Assembly (NCBI RefSeq): GCF_040436345.1
Contig: NC_133215.1
Coordinates: 20,033,306 to 20,097,305, forward strand
Length of the DNA stretch: 64,000 nt
Direction: 5' to 3'
DNA from: Pagrus major
Taxonomy: Eukaryota; Chordata; Actinopteri; Spariformes; Sparidae
This document shows, piece by piece, positions 41,601 through 54,648 of the stretch. A program made the position numbers and the translations under genes. The notes beneath the pieces were generated by a model. That model searched no databases and was not told the origin of the DNA. It saw only the letters and a list, made by a program, of their open reading frames with translations. Position 1 is the first letter of the stretch. Each line of letters starts with the position of its first letter.

Positions 41601-42830
41601 CTATCTTTGTGAGGACACTCGTTGACTTAATGCATTCCCCAGCCCCTTGCGCTAACATTAACCATCAAAACTAAATGCCTGACCTTAATCCTTACCCTAC
41701 AAAGTTAGCTGTAGAAGTACACACACACCTTACACAGATATGACAGCTTATCTTTTTAACCTTAAACAAAGACAAAGGAAACAACAGACAAGTTCTGTTG
41801 AAGGGTGTTAATGTGTTGATATCATTCACCATTAAGGGAAATAAATTATTCATATCATACCACATGATTAATATTGTGCAGTTATCTTTATATAGTTTAT
41901 ACGTATCATGACATATTTATAGTATATCATATATATCTGTCTCTATACATATACAGCATATATCATTAAGATTCATACTGTGCATTTATCCCGGGGAATT
42001 CCTTCTTCTTTCCTGTGCAACCCATATCTGTCCATTTACATTTATATATTTTGATATAATACTACATGTGTGTACAATAACCCTGTGCAATTATCCATCA
42101 TGGTCATATATGTAAGTAATAAAGGTGTATATTATGTGCACAATCTTTATTTTTATTGTCTCTGTATTTTTGTCTTGTTTCCCCTCTCTGCTTCTGACTC
42201 TTGAGCTGCTGTAACAAGTGAATGTCTTCAGTGTTAGCTCAATAAAGTTTTATCTCATCTTAAATAAGGACATAAGTAGCAGAACTTTTCAGTTGTTATC
42301 ACAGATTTATATTAAATCCTTTGCTTTCCTTCTGCGCTATTTTAATATGACACAGAAATGATAATCAGGTGCTGAGAGACACATTAAGCAGCAAGTTAGC
42401 GATCTGAATCTGCAAAAAGTGGGTCAGGAGAGACAAGTTAGTTCAGTTAAACTGTCTGTGTTTTTGCCTGACGTGAAGGTCAGATTGTGTAGGACTTGCT
42501 GTGGCATGTGCCATCAGACACAGAGGGAACAAAATATGCCAAAATAGATACAAATGATGCAAATGTTTCTGTCTCATCAGGAAGATTAGGCTATATAAAG
42601 CTAGTAATAATCATGTTTCCACCCAAAGGCTAACATTTAAGGCTTTAAGAGCTCATGATCACAAAGCAGCTGGTTTGTAGGTGCCTCACCTGCAAGGTGC
42701 ACCCAAAGACTCCAATCATAAGCATAGCAATGCAAAGGTACTCTGAGAAAACATCCCACCACGGTTTCAGGACCCGAAACTTTGAGTTCTGCTCTGTGCC
42801 GAGGTTTCTGAATTCACCCACTGGGATCAT
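38667..42830 (-). CDS. lrrc8e: LRRC8 volume-regulated anion channel subunit, LRRC8E-like
   Basis: Subunit of the VRAC hexamer, the plasma-membrane channel that releases chloride and organic osmolytes when cells swell; works with an obligatory LRRC8A subunit. Coding exons on the minus strand are 42830-42690 (47 residues, start [10 protein letters not shown]) and 40955-38667 (762 residues), total 809; human LRRC8E has about 796. Four membrane spans: about residues 31-48, 125-147, 275-295 and 322-345. An N-glycosylation sequon NET lies in the first extracellular loop. The cytoplasmic linker holds [18 protein letters not shown]. From about residue 430 to the end are leucine-rich repeats. One huge exon for nearly the whole protein is typical of the family. 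LRRC8E is preferred to LRRC8C from [30 protein letters not shown] and [11 protein letters not shown], but C and E are close, so the paralogue call is less sure than the family. Confidence 0.9.
41546..41594 (+). repeat. (CA)n microsatellite in lrrc8e intron
   Basis: Imperfect CA-rich run of ACACAC units broken by GA and TG steps, within the intron between the two coding exons. Confidence 0.85.
41870..42260 (+). repeat. LINE-like 3' remnant in lrrc8e intron
   Basis: AT-rich sequence ending TTGAGCTGCTGTAACAAGTG, then CAATAAAGTTTTATCTCATC. This matches the tail at 5040-5105 (GCTGCTGCTGTAACACTTGA then AATAATAGATTATCTTATC). It is the 3' end of a fish non-LTR element without its coding part. Confidence 0.55.
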
Positions 42831-42847
42831 CCTGGCTGCTGCTCCAC

Positions 42848-43660
42848 ACTGATGAAAGAGAGGAGAGTGGCTGTGAACACTGAGGCTAAAATAGGCTGCA
42901 GTCTCTGGAGAATATCTTGTCAAAGGTTTTAAAGTTATATGACAGTATACAGCATACAGCAATGTTTGGTCTCATCAAGCAGACGCTTATTGTAAGCTTT
43001 AGGTGTCTGTGGCCTTGAATGAATGAACAGTCTGCTCAGTTACTGTAGGTGGATTCAAAGTGGGTGAACTAGTTTGACAACATCTGACAACAATGAAAAG
43101 TCACTCAGACAGAAACCGGTAGAAAGATTTGTATGTTTTTTCGAGGTTAAAAACAAATCTAACAAATGCTCAACCTGTAATAACTCTACTACATCCACAT
43201 TTATTAATGAGCTTATTTAATTTATGTTGATTATAAAAAGATGGAAATTAACAAGTGTAAACAAATGGAATAAAAGATTTACAGCAAACGTTTTATCTTC
43301 TTTCTAAACAGTGTTTTTTGTTTTAAAGGAGGCGCTTCAATGAGGCATCATGAAAGCTCCTGGACTCCATAATTGCGAAATCACGCAAACCTGTAGTGTC
43401 ACCTGTTCATAAACAACCGTCCATCAACTTTTATGTTTTTAAAATAGTTTCAGTTCGTCTGTAAAGTATAAAGCAGTATAAAGTAGCATGTACACTGCAC
43501 TTATGTCAACATATGTCGTGTTCAGCTTTAACCAGGTGAGTTTTACTTACCTGCGTCCGAAGAGGATCCTCTGGTGTCCGGTGGGACTCGGGAGCCTTTT
43601 TTCATCGTTCAAGTCGAGCGCACCGGTGTCAAGTTAACGAGACACAACACAGGACGTCCG
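42848..43660 (-). promoter_or_regulatory. lrrc8e: lrrc8e non-coding first exon, leader intron and promoter
   Basis: On the minus strand a good donor, CGCAG/GTAAGT, ends a likely non-coding exon at 43551. The exon would begin near 43650, where CG dinucleotides are dense. The matching acceptor is CATCAG/TGTGGAGC, with exon 2 starting at 42848, 18 bases before the ATG. The promoter should lie just right of 43650. Transcript start is inferred. Confidence 0.5.
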
Positions 43661-43824
43661 GCCAAGATTTTCAAAATAAAGCCATTCACAACAAAACAGT
43701 TCAGCACTTATGAGGGCTAACTTTACAGATGATAATTAAAGAAGACAGCTGTTAAAGTGTCATACTGTATGTAGTACTTTAATATATCTTTAATCCCCAA
43801 AATCTTTTCACTTCCTAACCAGTG

Positions 43825-44240
43825 ATGGTATGTACTAAGTAGGCAAGCACTTTAGTACAATTTTGAGGTAGTTATACTTTACTTGAGTATTTCCTTTTTC
43901 TGCCATTTGCTACTTCACTTCATTTTAAAGGCAAAAATTGAACTTTTTACTCCACTACATTTATTTGAGAGCTTCTGATTGCAGATTACTGATTAGATTG
44001 CTGGCCAAAGGAATTAAATGTTTTTTTTTCCAGCAATTAGATAAATAAACGACTGATTATGAGATAAATACCAACAACTGAATCTTGTCCATCTCTGAAC
44101 TGAATCTGAAAGTTTTAAAAACAAGCCAATTTTCTTGGTCCAATGATGATAAAAGCGGTTCTGTGTGGCACATTTAGCTTTCTGTGTCATGAAACATGAG
44201 CCCTGATCAGAAATGCGGAAAGTAAAACAACCTTTCTGGC
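43825..44240 (+). repeat. GTGGAA-family transposon-like repeat
   Basis: Contains CTTTACTTGAGTATTTCCTT and ACTTTTTACTCCACTACATT, shared with the copies at 22.9 and 33.3 kb. It lies between the lrrc8e promoter and the keap1 3' end. Confidence 0.65.
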
Positions 44241-44849
44241 ATGTAAAATGTTTATGTCAAATACACAAATGCTGTGTTCAGCCTCTCAAATATGGACATT
44301 TCTTACTTTTCTCTCTTTAAATCATATTAAACTGAACATCATGTATATTCTTAAATATATTTTGTTTTTGCCTGACGATATTTCCTTTGTTGAGGGCTGC
44401 TGTGGTCTTTCTGTGTTTGGCAGGATTACATCTTGAGCCTCCTGTGAGCCCACATAATCAGGGAAGTTTTCCTCTTGGATAATATAATAATGGTCTATCT
44501 CATCCACCTGCCAGGTTTAGTGAGGAAGTGAGATGTGTTGGCAGTATTCATGGGTGGTCGATTAATGGTACATTTGCCACAGACTGACAGGAAGATGAAA
44601 TAAAAACCAAGAAAATATGTGACTTGCCCTGTTGGCATCTATAGTGAAACCTCCACTGGTAACATTGAGTTGTTCATGTTAAATATGATGATAATATATG
44701 ATTCAGTAAACAGCGAGGGTTTGGTGAGAAGATCTTTAGCTCCCTCTGGTGGCCACTGTTGCTTTGAAAACCTGCATAAACTTAAGATAAAAAACAACAA
44801 CAGACGTCTACAGATTAGAACTAACAAAACAATACATGACTCCAGTGGT

Positions 44850-46996
44850 ACAATAAACATATATTTTACTTTACAATGTATTATTGTACAGGGTATTTTT
44901 TTTTGCTGGAAAAATGTACAAAGCAGACCTTAAATATTCTAATTTCCATTCCAACTACTGACAAACAGGAAAAAAAAAGTCCCTTTCGAAGTGAAGCAAA
45001 TGTTTTACAAACATCCAAAATGAGCATTAACAGGCATTCCTACTCAGTTACAATGCATGCTAGTTATTCAAAAACACAACACCAGAGTCCAATTCAATAC
45101 AAAGCTGATGTCAGTTTAGAGGAAACGAGAAAACCAAAGGATCTGAACAAATAAATAAAAAAAGTGAGCTCTGAAATTCTGTACAAGACTTCATATCAAT
45201 GTACAAAACATCACTTAAAAACCTTTGTAGCTTAAATTGCTGTTACAAATACTCTTCTTGAAGCAAGTTTCTGTCATTAGCGTACAATATCTGAACACTA
45301 ATGCACAAACGCGGTCATTTCTGTTTCTAAGGACTGGCGGAAGTGAAAAAACAAAAAGTCAACTGTAAGGGGAGGTTCTCCATTGTGTTGGTAATTAGTG
45401 TTTTTATAAAAACACATTCAGTGAGATGTTTGAATCAAAGGTTTTAAATGCTACAGTATTCCATTTCCTCTAAACACAGTCATCCTCTTGGCACTACACA
45501 TACCAATTATACAGGACCAGACTCTCTGGTAGCCTCACAACAACCAACACCTTTCTGAAAAATTCACATTTAATGAACCTACCAGTAGCTATTAGTGGAA
45601 AGTCACAATTGTTATTATGCAGTTACTTTAAGGTCCTGCTTCTCTTGTACCAGCACTTGAGTTTGAGGCTTTGGGCCTCATGCAAGAACCATCAGCACAT
45701 GAATGATTTATGAGAGTTTGTGGCCATCACCAGTTTTAATATATTAATATGTACGAACAAAAGTCAGGGGTGGTCCACGCCTGTCGCATGAGTCATGCAC
45801 AGAAGATTTATAATGGCTTCATCTGAATTTAAATATCTGCCGAAAAAAAAAATTACATTTAGTCCACTTTATAAAGGCCTCCACACCAAGTCATTTTTTT
45901 TGTCCGAAATTGCTGCATAAAAATAAACAGACCTCATGTGTATTCAGTGTACAATTCTTTTGGTTTTATGATTTTATTAAAGCTGGAGAATGCAACTTTT
46001 CTCTCCCTCTCGTGGCAGTGAGGTTTCTCTGCCATAAACTCGACATAGATATTCATCTAGAGGGTTTAGGTTTAATCAGCAATGCAAGACTTTCAAGTTC
46101 CATAATCTAGCCTTATTATCGAAATTTGGGTGCATTGACTATTGTAAGTTGTGCACTTAAGAGATTTTGCTGAATCTGACTTGGAACATTCAAACCTCAC
46201 ATAAAAAGGTAAATACAGGATGAAAATGCAGAAAATGTTCTTGCATGAGGCCCACTGTCATGTATGAGCTTCATCTTGTGGCTGTCTGGGTTCACTTCAT
46301 CAATTTCTACACATCACACAGTGACTGTCTGTGCCTTTCCATCAAAGCACCTTAAGACAATATACTGATGACAGTAATGCCCATGGGCAATGTTAATGGC
46401 ACTTTGAACTCTACTGCCTATGCTGACAATTGCTACTTTAAAAAAAAACAAAAAAAAACTTTTTTTTGTTGTTGATTTTTTACAAAATTGGATCATTTGA
46501 ATCTTTTGTCTCCCTCAGATTTTACTTTTGAATGGGCTATGTTTGAAGTATAAAGAGCCCCTGATGACTCTTTGAGCCAGTAAAAGGCCCTTTCTAGTAT
46601 GCAGCCCTTTCCTCCCATGGCTCAAACCTGGGAGATGATGGTCCGACTGACGACTTCAAATACCAGATCTGAACACACAGACGGACTGAGGTCTCTCGGA
46701 TTTACCACAAACAAATTAATCAAATGCCTGGACTGTAGTTCAGTTACACAGATTAATTTTGTCACATTAAAGATGAGTATCGACACTGCACTTTCAAAAT
46801 AAACTGTTACTGATTTTGTTTTTTTAAATTCATATCAAGTGAACTCTAGAATCAGTGAGGCAGCATGTGGTGCTTTAGCTCACCTCTGTCTCTAATCAGT
46901 TGGGGGGGGGGGTTTATTTCGATTTGGGAAGACAGAGTTGAGTTATGGGGTGCTCGTCTGTTGATGTGCGTGTGTGACAGGGTCTATCGAAGAGCC
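44850..46996 (-). other. keap1: Probable keap1 3' UTR
   Basis: Sequence past the keap1 stop at 46997-46999 is largely free of recognised repeats for about 2 kb. Minus-strand AATAAA signals occur at 46913-46918, only about 80 bases after the stop, and at 45973-45978, so polyadenylation could be short or long. An 11-base G-run (C-run in the mRNA) lies at 46902-46912. The true end cannot be fixed from sequence. Confidence 0.4.
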
Positions 46997-49900
46997 TCAT
47001 GTGGTTTTACCAAAGGGCCCGCCGTGCCGCTGATTGTGGTGAGAGCTAAAACCAGAGTTGTTGGACTGATAGGCCGGTGACGAAGCACCGTTCTCCCTGT
47101 CAGACTTCTGACACTGTGGCAGTTCTTTCTGGCAAGGCTCCATGGTAACGGCCACGCCCACGCCACTCCGCCCTGATGTCATGTGTGTCACCTCCGCCCA
47201 GGTGTCGTTCTCCGGGTCGTAGCACTCCACACTGTCCAGGAAAGTGTTGCCATCGTATCCTCCTGTGAACATATTGTTGACATTTTGTTCCGTGAATATT
47301 GTTTTCTTCAAATAAAAGGGATTTGTAGAATATCGTCGGACTCATGATGAACATGTTTAAAAAAATTAAATTAAAATGCAGCAGAACCACTACAGCTGGG
47401 TACTGCGGCTGATTTCCCAATTCCATTCGATTCCGATTGACACGGTCCAATTTGATTTGATAAGCCATTCATATCGATTCAGTTGGGGATATTTCAGCAA
47501 AAAAAATAATTTTTGCTTGTATATGAAAGAGATACTGTCAATGCTGTAAATTGTAAAAGGTACCCTCTAACCTGGAACATTATTAAAAATATTAATGTTT
47601 AAGTTAGGAATTTTATTAAATAGTTTGAGATTTGTGTTAAAATCTGAGGAATTAATGTGTTATCGTTGTGATTTTAGCATCTAATTATTAGAAATGTTGC
47701 AGTCAGGGAACAATAACATACTGACAGGCCTGTGTATTTCAACAAAGGAAATTAGGAACAAAATAGAAACTCTCCCGTTATAAACAACCTTTGTAGCACT
47801 TGAATATAGGTTTCTGAGTTTACAAGTTGCACTTGAATGCACCAAGCAGTCCCTGTTGGCACCCACACATTTCACCATCCAAAAACAATGTAGATTTTCA
47901 AGTTTGTGAGGTGCAACCGAAAGTACCATGACGTCCTCGTCCCTGTGCTCTGTGTGTATGCGAAACTCCAACAGACAGACAGCAGAGGAGAGAAGCAGCG
48001 CGTCCTTAAATGACACCAAAACGTACTTGAGTCTTTTTTTATCACGTAACTGTTTCTATACAAACATTTACTCGCCTTTAAAGATTTACTCGCTAGATGG
48101 AAAATCTACCTGCATCTGGCGCTTGGTGGGTGATGATCTCAGGATTTAAACAAGACAAAATGGTCTTATGAATTTCACCATTCTTGGCTTATTTACACAG
48201 GTTTTCTTGTAGAGTTCAGTGCCAGCTGAAACTAACAGGCTTGCTTGGCTGAGTAAATAAACCGTCTTGTTTCATGAGCACATCTTTATCGCCATAAAAT
48301 TACACTGAAAATAAATACATAAATAAATAAATAAAACATGTCCCCATAAATATTACTTACAAATATATGAAGTTAACAAAATAACATTAGTCAGTTTGCC
48401 ACAAACAAACAAAAAAACATGCCAGTGACTGCAAGTGTAAATGAAATACAAATCTGTTTGACAGTAAAACCAAAGAGTAACTACAGTGTAATTTATAAAT
48501 TACTTTTTACTTTTACTTTACTCACCCATTACATAGATGCGTCCGTGTAATGCAGTGACTCCCAGAGCACTGCGTCGGTGCCTCATGGAGGCAGCAAAGC
48601 TCCATGTATCAGTTTCCACATCATAGCACTCCACTGTGTTCAGCTGGTTGGTGCCATCATAGCCGCCCATCACAAAGATTTGATTCCCCAGTGGGCACAC
48701 ACCTGAAAGGGTCAGAAGTCAGTTTACACTTGTGTTAGATTATTTTACCTACAGTAGATATGGGCAGAAAGTAGAACATCCAGCAAGCATTAAGCAGAGT
48801 TTGAAAAAAGCATCACAGACGTGCTGTTACTGTCAAAATATCAGATTTATCTGAATATTTTAACATCAGCTCATACATGCCATTAAGGATACATACAAAG
48901 ACATTTTCCTGCTCTGCTGTTACTACACCTGCATACAAACTACAGGTAATGCTTCTACTGTATGATGAAGGCAACAGAATGGCTAAAACTAGGACTCAGT
49001 AAGAGACAAATTTTCTCAATATTTTTTAGTCTGGGACTCAGTATTTTGGGCTTATAAAGATCAATACAATTGATTTTTCCTGAATGGTTTTTAAACCTTT
49101 TTGAGATAGCTTTGTGGTACAATATGCAAAGTTTTCCAGCTACAATCAAATGAGTGACATGAGTGCAGTTTTATGGCATGTGTTTTGACAAACAAATCTT
49201 TCTCAAAAGAAGTGCGATATTTAATGTTTATTAGTCTTTCTTCTGTAAACTGTATCTTGTTTTCATGTTGTAGGAATGTTATATTTATCTTTTAACAAAA
49301 AACTAAAATCGTATGCCCTCAATGTCGTGTCAATTTTCCCCCATGGTAACGAATATCATATTGAAGTTAGAAATTTCAGTATTGTGACTACACTACTCTT
49401 AGCCACCCACATCTGCCTTTTGATCTCAAAAGCACAAATCAGGACAGGCCTTGCATTTATCTTTTAAAAACATGGATATAAACTTCCACACTGATAACTT
49501 TTTCATTAGAGAGCAGCTATCGGTCTCTTCCTTACCAGCTCCGGAGCGCACAGTGTTCATGGCGGCCATGGTCTTCCACTCGTCCCTCTCAGGGTTGTAA
49601 CACTCACAGGAGCTGAGCCGGTTGGCCCCGTCGAACCCGCCCACAGCGTAGAGCAGCCGGTTGATGACAGCAACACCCACACCGATACGCCGTGTCAGCA
49701 TGGGGGCTACCAGCTGCCACTGGTCCCTTTCTGGATCATACCTAAAGAGTAGTAAAAACAAATACTGATTTATTTTATTGTCTTTACTCTATTGCTCTTT
49801 TAATGTGTCAGAAAAATGTTTCCTCTGTGACGCATGGCGTCGCCAGCTGCCACTTTTCAGCTGCCACTGAGAGTCAACAGGTAGGGAACGCAAGTACAAC

Positions 49901-52900
49901 AAGCACAAACCCTCACCTGGTCTCCAAAATGTAAACATGGCTAATTTTGTTTCCTGGGATTTGCAACCCAAACAAAGGACCTGTTACCAGGAATTGAACA
50001 CTGCGTCTTTGTTGCACTGATTCATCTGTAGTATGTGATTCTACCACACTGAAGTCACATCTTTTATTCTGAGTTATTATATGGCCATTCAGGCAGGGTC
50101 AGCAGTTCTTTTTCACATTCTTTGTGGTGTGCCTGGTTAATATTTGCTATTTGTCACTGCTCTCAGTCTGCGTCATCTGAGATCCAAAGTCAGGGTTTGA
50201 GTAAAACTTCAACCTTGAATTACATACATTTACATAATTCGCTATATGACAGACAGCCTGTCAGGTCAGAAATTGTGCCAGAGGTCCCTGTATGGGTTTG
50301 AGTCTTGCCTACAGAGATAGATGAGATAAATGTATTAAACACTTGTTGGTGAGACATGTTGATGGGGCTTTACATCCTCCAGCATTTTATTGATCATTAA
50401 AATTTATGTTGCTGCTGCCTCACTGTCTAGACCAACTGTTGAGAAGAAACCTTACAAACACAAATTTTCCAGTTGTGAGTTATACGTCATGTGTTTGACA
50501 GCTAAAGGGTTGGTTTGTTGAGGAAAAAAAAAACCTTTGTTATTCTATTTTTAGCCACCACACCATTCACTATTTATTTTTATAACACAATAAACAGTTC
50601 CCTGTAGATTAAAACTTCCTCAGTGAGGCTTTGTGCGAACTAAACATGTATTTCAGGAAGTTGAACAAAACCAGTTAATTTCCAGGAAGCTACTCGGTTC
50701 CTGCTCCTGGGGCATTCATTGACTAAATACAGTAAACAGACCAGAGCATAAGCTTGACTTGAGTATGAATCAGTACACAAAGGCAACCCACAGAAACACA
50801 GACATATTGATGATCAAATAAATCTCAATTCAATCCGCTTTTAAAACAACCTGACACAAATCAACTGCTAGGAAAAGGAGATGGCTGGAAATTCAGCATT
50901 GGCTTTTGTCTTTTATGGGGAATTAAAAAAAAACTATAAATATAAAATAACCCTAGTCTATTCCATTAAAAGTTAAATTTTCTTACCTCTCAACACTATT
51001 GTGATGAATGCACCCATGAGATCCACCAACTGCATATATCATGCCATCGATGACACCGACTCCGATTCGGTTCCTGGGTACACTCATCGGTGCACATGGC
51101 AGCCAGCAGTTGTTCATGGGATTGTAGCAGTCCAATGCATTTGAGTCCATGTTGCCATCAGGTGCGTTGTTTCTTCCACCAACAGCATAGAAAAGCCCAC
51201 TGATCACACAGGCTGCGAGGCCACTACGGGGCACCTGCAGGTCAGCTAGCCTCAGCCAGGCTCCTGTGCAGGGATTATACGCCTCCAGGTAGCTGAGAGA
51301 CTGACGGAAATAACCCCCCGCTGTGTAGATGAGCTGTGGCACCTTGGGTGTTCGGCAAGAGATGACTTTGGTGGGTTTGTGGAGGGTGAGGTCCTGGAAG
51401 ATCTGGGCCAGGTAGTCTTTACATTGCGGGTCCCAGTCCAGAGACTGGAGTTGGGCCTGCAGGAAGTTGGGGGTGAGGGAATGGCAGCGGACAGCCTGGA
51501 GTAAGGCCTGGACGTACGGTCGTCGGTTCTCCCGGTCGTAGCGCACCCAGGCCACACACGCCTGGAAGACTTCAGACTCACAGCGCACATTGAGCTCATC
51601 GCGGCTGATGAGGGTGACCAGCTGGCAGTGAGACAAGTTGAAGAACTCCTCCTGGGTCGCCACCTAGGGAAATGAGCAGGGACGAAAAACTTTAAAAAGT
51701 TTCTATCAAACAAGTGCTGACCTGAGAGAAGGAATCCAAAGTAATGCATATACAAGTTTCTATTCATCATGAGAGGAAGCAGCTTAGGATTATTTTCAAC
51801 AAACATTCGGATGACTATTTCCGCAATTAATCGACTGAGCTTGAGAAAAATGCCCGCCACAGTTTCCTCAAACCCAAATTGTCATTGTCATCCTCACATA
51901 TTTTATCGGAACAACAGTTCAAAAGCCAAAGATGTTCAGTTAACAATCAAATAAGGCCAAACAAGGCAGCAAATCTTCATAAGTGATAAGCTGAAACTAG
52001 CATTTTTTAAAATTACATTTTTGTTTAAAATATTCAAATATCAATGACTAGATTAATCAGCTAATATCAGTGTCAGATTGTGTTATATTTAAGAGTTTCG
52101 AAGAAATATAACACAACTGTCAGTAAACATTTACACTGTTTAAATAGCACCAAACTCATGCCAGGAAGAAAATCATGTGTTTGTGTGACAATGTCTAGTC
52201 TATGTCAGATGTAAAGATTATTTGGAAGACAAACAGTAACAAGACTGAATCACTGACAGATGTGACATGACACATCTGTGACTCAGTGAGCTCCTCTGGT
52301 CTGTTTATTTTATCTGCTCATCTAGGATCAAAATTGAGTTTTGTTTCAATTCTTTTGTGATGCATTGTTCTTTTATCTTTTGCATACAGGTATGCTCCTA
52401 CCACAAGTAAAACCTCATCATGACTCAGAGCTTGCATTCCTGACAATCTTACCACAAAGCCACAGGACCAGATCGCAGGTCTGCTGCGGAAAAGTCAACC
52501 AGCAGAAACCACAGTGGAACAAAGGAAACAGCATTTTCTCACACAGAAAACCCCTTGGCACAACAATTACTGTAAATATGAGAGTCCTGTTTCTTTTTTC
52601 AGTTAAGATTTAAAACATGTCACTGTTTTAGTAGTAAACACTTGCACTTACACTTGCATTACATGAAGCAACATTATGTAACTTTTTTACCTTAAAATAA
52701 AAGCCTCAAAATCATTTTGATGGTACAGTCCCTTGTAATAGGATGAATGGTGTCGGTGTCTCTGTCTCTATCACTTGTTTCTGCACTATGTAATTTCAGT
52801 GAGAGGGTAGGATCACAGTGTTACATACATGTTTACTTCAACATACAAGTTTTCAACATGTAACATCGTTATGAAGTTATGAGATTTGTTTGTAGTCAGC

Positions 52901-54584
52901 ACCTACATTATGTCTGATAAATAGTTACAGACCTGGGATTTGTATTTATGAAATTTGTAAAATAATATGTTGCACTCAGAAACAGTGGGGGGTGCCAAAA
53001 TCGCATAAAATGCCAGTTTCTACATAATTTGCCCTCAAATTATGTGAACCCAATAATTGTTTTTCTGACTCGCTGGACTCTTACAGTGAGCAACAGCCAC
53101 TAATTACACAATTACACAGCAGCCCGACTGATGCAAATACTGTCTATAACAACAGGCAAGTTTCATCTTGTGATGATTGTGACTACAGACCTTTCAATAC
53201 ATCGTTTATGGGGCGTCCCTTGTCTCTCTGATCACATTTCTGTCTTTATCTTCTAGGGGATATCACAATTTCAATTCCAAATCCGTTCATCAGTTTTGTG
53301 TATGAATTCGACAGGTGGCCAATTCTTACATATTGCACCTTTAATAGTCTAAAAATGGCAAAACAGTCACTGCTGTAAATAAAAATGTCTTAATTGAACT
53401 TAATCGCAACCTTTTGAATATAGGATTTGGAGAAGTGTCTGCACTCTCAACAAATAAAAAGGTCAAAAAATGACAAACAAAACTATTTATGTTTACAGAT
53501 GAAACAGTGGAGTTTTCATCAGAAACTCAGCTTCAGCTTTACCTGGCTGAAGTTCATGTAGATGTATTCACGGGCCTTCTGGTGCAGTTCTGTGCAACCA
53601 ATCTGCTCAGCGAAGTTGGCAATGCCGATGGCGTTGCTGGGGTCGAGCTGCTGCACGAGGAAATCGCAGCAGGCCTTGACCACACTATCGATCTGGTACA
53701 TTACGGCGCCATTCATCACGTGAATTACACACTTCTCACCTACGGAGATGCTGGCCGTGTAGGCAAACTCTATCAGTCGGTCCATGACCTGAATGGGTGA
53801 AAGATAAGGGCGAAGGTTGAGGTAGAGAAGAGGGAAAGAGGGAGAACATAGAACAGAAGTGAGTATTAATAGGAAAAATAAGGTTCTGGTGGTACTTATT
53901 TGTGTGCCTATACACTTCTTCCCAGAAAGGACAGACGGACTGGCATCTTGTGAACAAGAACAATAAGCAAAAATACTTTCTCCGCGTATATATCTGCACA
54001 AGCTTAGCAAACATCCAGGGGAAATAAAAGAGGTCAAACAAAGTTTGCTCTGCAAAGTTTTACTGTACTTATCACTGTTTACACTAACTGCACAGTGTAA
54101 GAGCTAAACTTTTAAAGAGCAACTTAAACACATCTTTACTACAACGTTATATGTTGTTGTATGATTTGTGCTGGAAAGCAATATAGTAGATAGTGTGCCG
54201 ATGGTCCGTGAGTGGAATGTTAAGTCAAATCAATGAAGAAAAAATTTCTGTAAAGAAAAGATGACGTCTCTGACTCACCCTGGGATGAATCCCCTCTATG
54301 GACACCAACTCCATACCACACTCCTTCAGGCCGTTGGTGAACATGGCCCTGAAAACTGGCGATGAGGACGCCAGCACCACCTTGTGAGCCACAAAGTCAA
54401 CCGCCTCCAGGTCTTTGTAGCGCACACGCAGTGTGACGTCGCACAGTTGCCGCTCCAGACGTAGCTCATTCATGATGGCGAAGGCGGCTGCCGTGTGGCT
54501 CTCTAGTGTGTAGCTGAAGACGCGGTGGCCATTGTCCGTGGACGGAGTCACCAGCGCTTTGCATTCTGTCAGGCACTCTGTCAT
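46997..54584 (-). CDS. keap1: Kelch-like ECH-associated protein 1 (Nrf2 repressor, redox sensor)
   Basis: Cul3 ubiquitin-ligase adaptor that holds Nrf2 in the cytoplasm for degradation and releases it when its cysteines react with oxidants or electrophiles. Coding exons on the minus strand: 54584-54279, 53788-53543, 51663-50987, 49741-49536, 48702-48526, 47262-46997; they join in frame to 625 residues (human 624). BTB domain about residues 40-150, BACK/intervening region about 155-290, then six Kelch blades to about 580. Sensor cysteines equivalent to human 151 (C122), 226, 241, 249, 273 (C244) and 297 (C265) are present; those equivalent to 257, 288 and 518 are not. The Nrf2 pocket is intact: GGYFRQS, VPRSG, GRNN, VPRNRIG, GANR, RSGAG, GGYDG, HRRSALG and GRSGVG. 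The C-terminus runs 44 residues past the equivalent of C613, against 11 in human. The start chosen is the first in-frame ATG. The frame stays open upstream to 54670, so an earlier coding exon is possible. Fish have two Keap1 copies (a and b); I do not assign which. Confidence 0.95.
47380..47490 (-). repeat. GGTACTG-CGATTCCGATT type repeat in keap1 last intron
   Basis: Contains GCTGGGTACTGCGGCTGATT and CATTCGATTCCGATTGACAC, phrases familiar from a dispersed teleost repeat. It is short and non-coding. Confidence 0.45.
48308..48346 (+). repeat. (AAAT)n simple repeat in keap1 intron
   Basis: Runs of ATAAATACATAAATAAATAA lie in the intron left of the exon at 48526-48702. Simple sequence only. Confidence 0.8.
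52640..53345. repeat. Possible MITE in keap1 intron
   Basis: Bounded by CAACATTATGTAACTTTTTT on the left and CTTACATATTGCACCTTTAA on the right, with no coding content. The right phrase is common at ends of teleost miniature elements, but the inverted match between the two ends is weak, so the limits are uncertain. Confidence 0.4.
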
Positions 54585-54618
54585 TTCCCACCCGTTCTCC
54601 TCCTCCTTACTCTCTTTC

Positions 54619-54648
54619 TCAAGAACAGTGGGCAGTGTTAAGGGGCAT
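54619..54648 (-). promoter_or_regulatory. Short upstream open reading frame in keap1 leader
   Basis: An out-of-frame ATG at 54648 opens a nine-codon frame (MPLNTAHCS) that closes with TGA at 54619. That is 34 bases before the ATG taken as the keap1 start. It counts as an upstream frame only if this sequence is in the mature mRNA. The likely acceptor TTTCAG places the exon start near 54670, which would include it. Confidence 0.45.

Noticed and set aside
51252-51860. A 202-codon minus-strand frame overlapping keap1
   Set aside because: It is the wrong frame over the large keap1 exon; the other frame matches Keap1 residue by residue and has proper splice sites.
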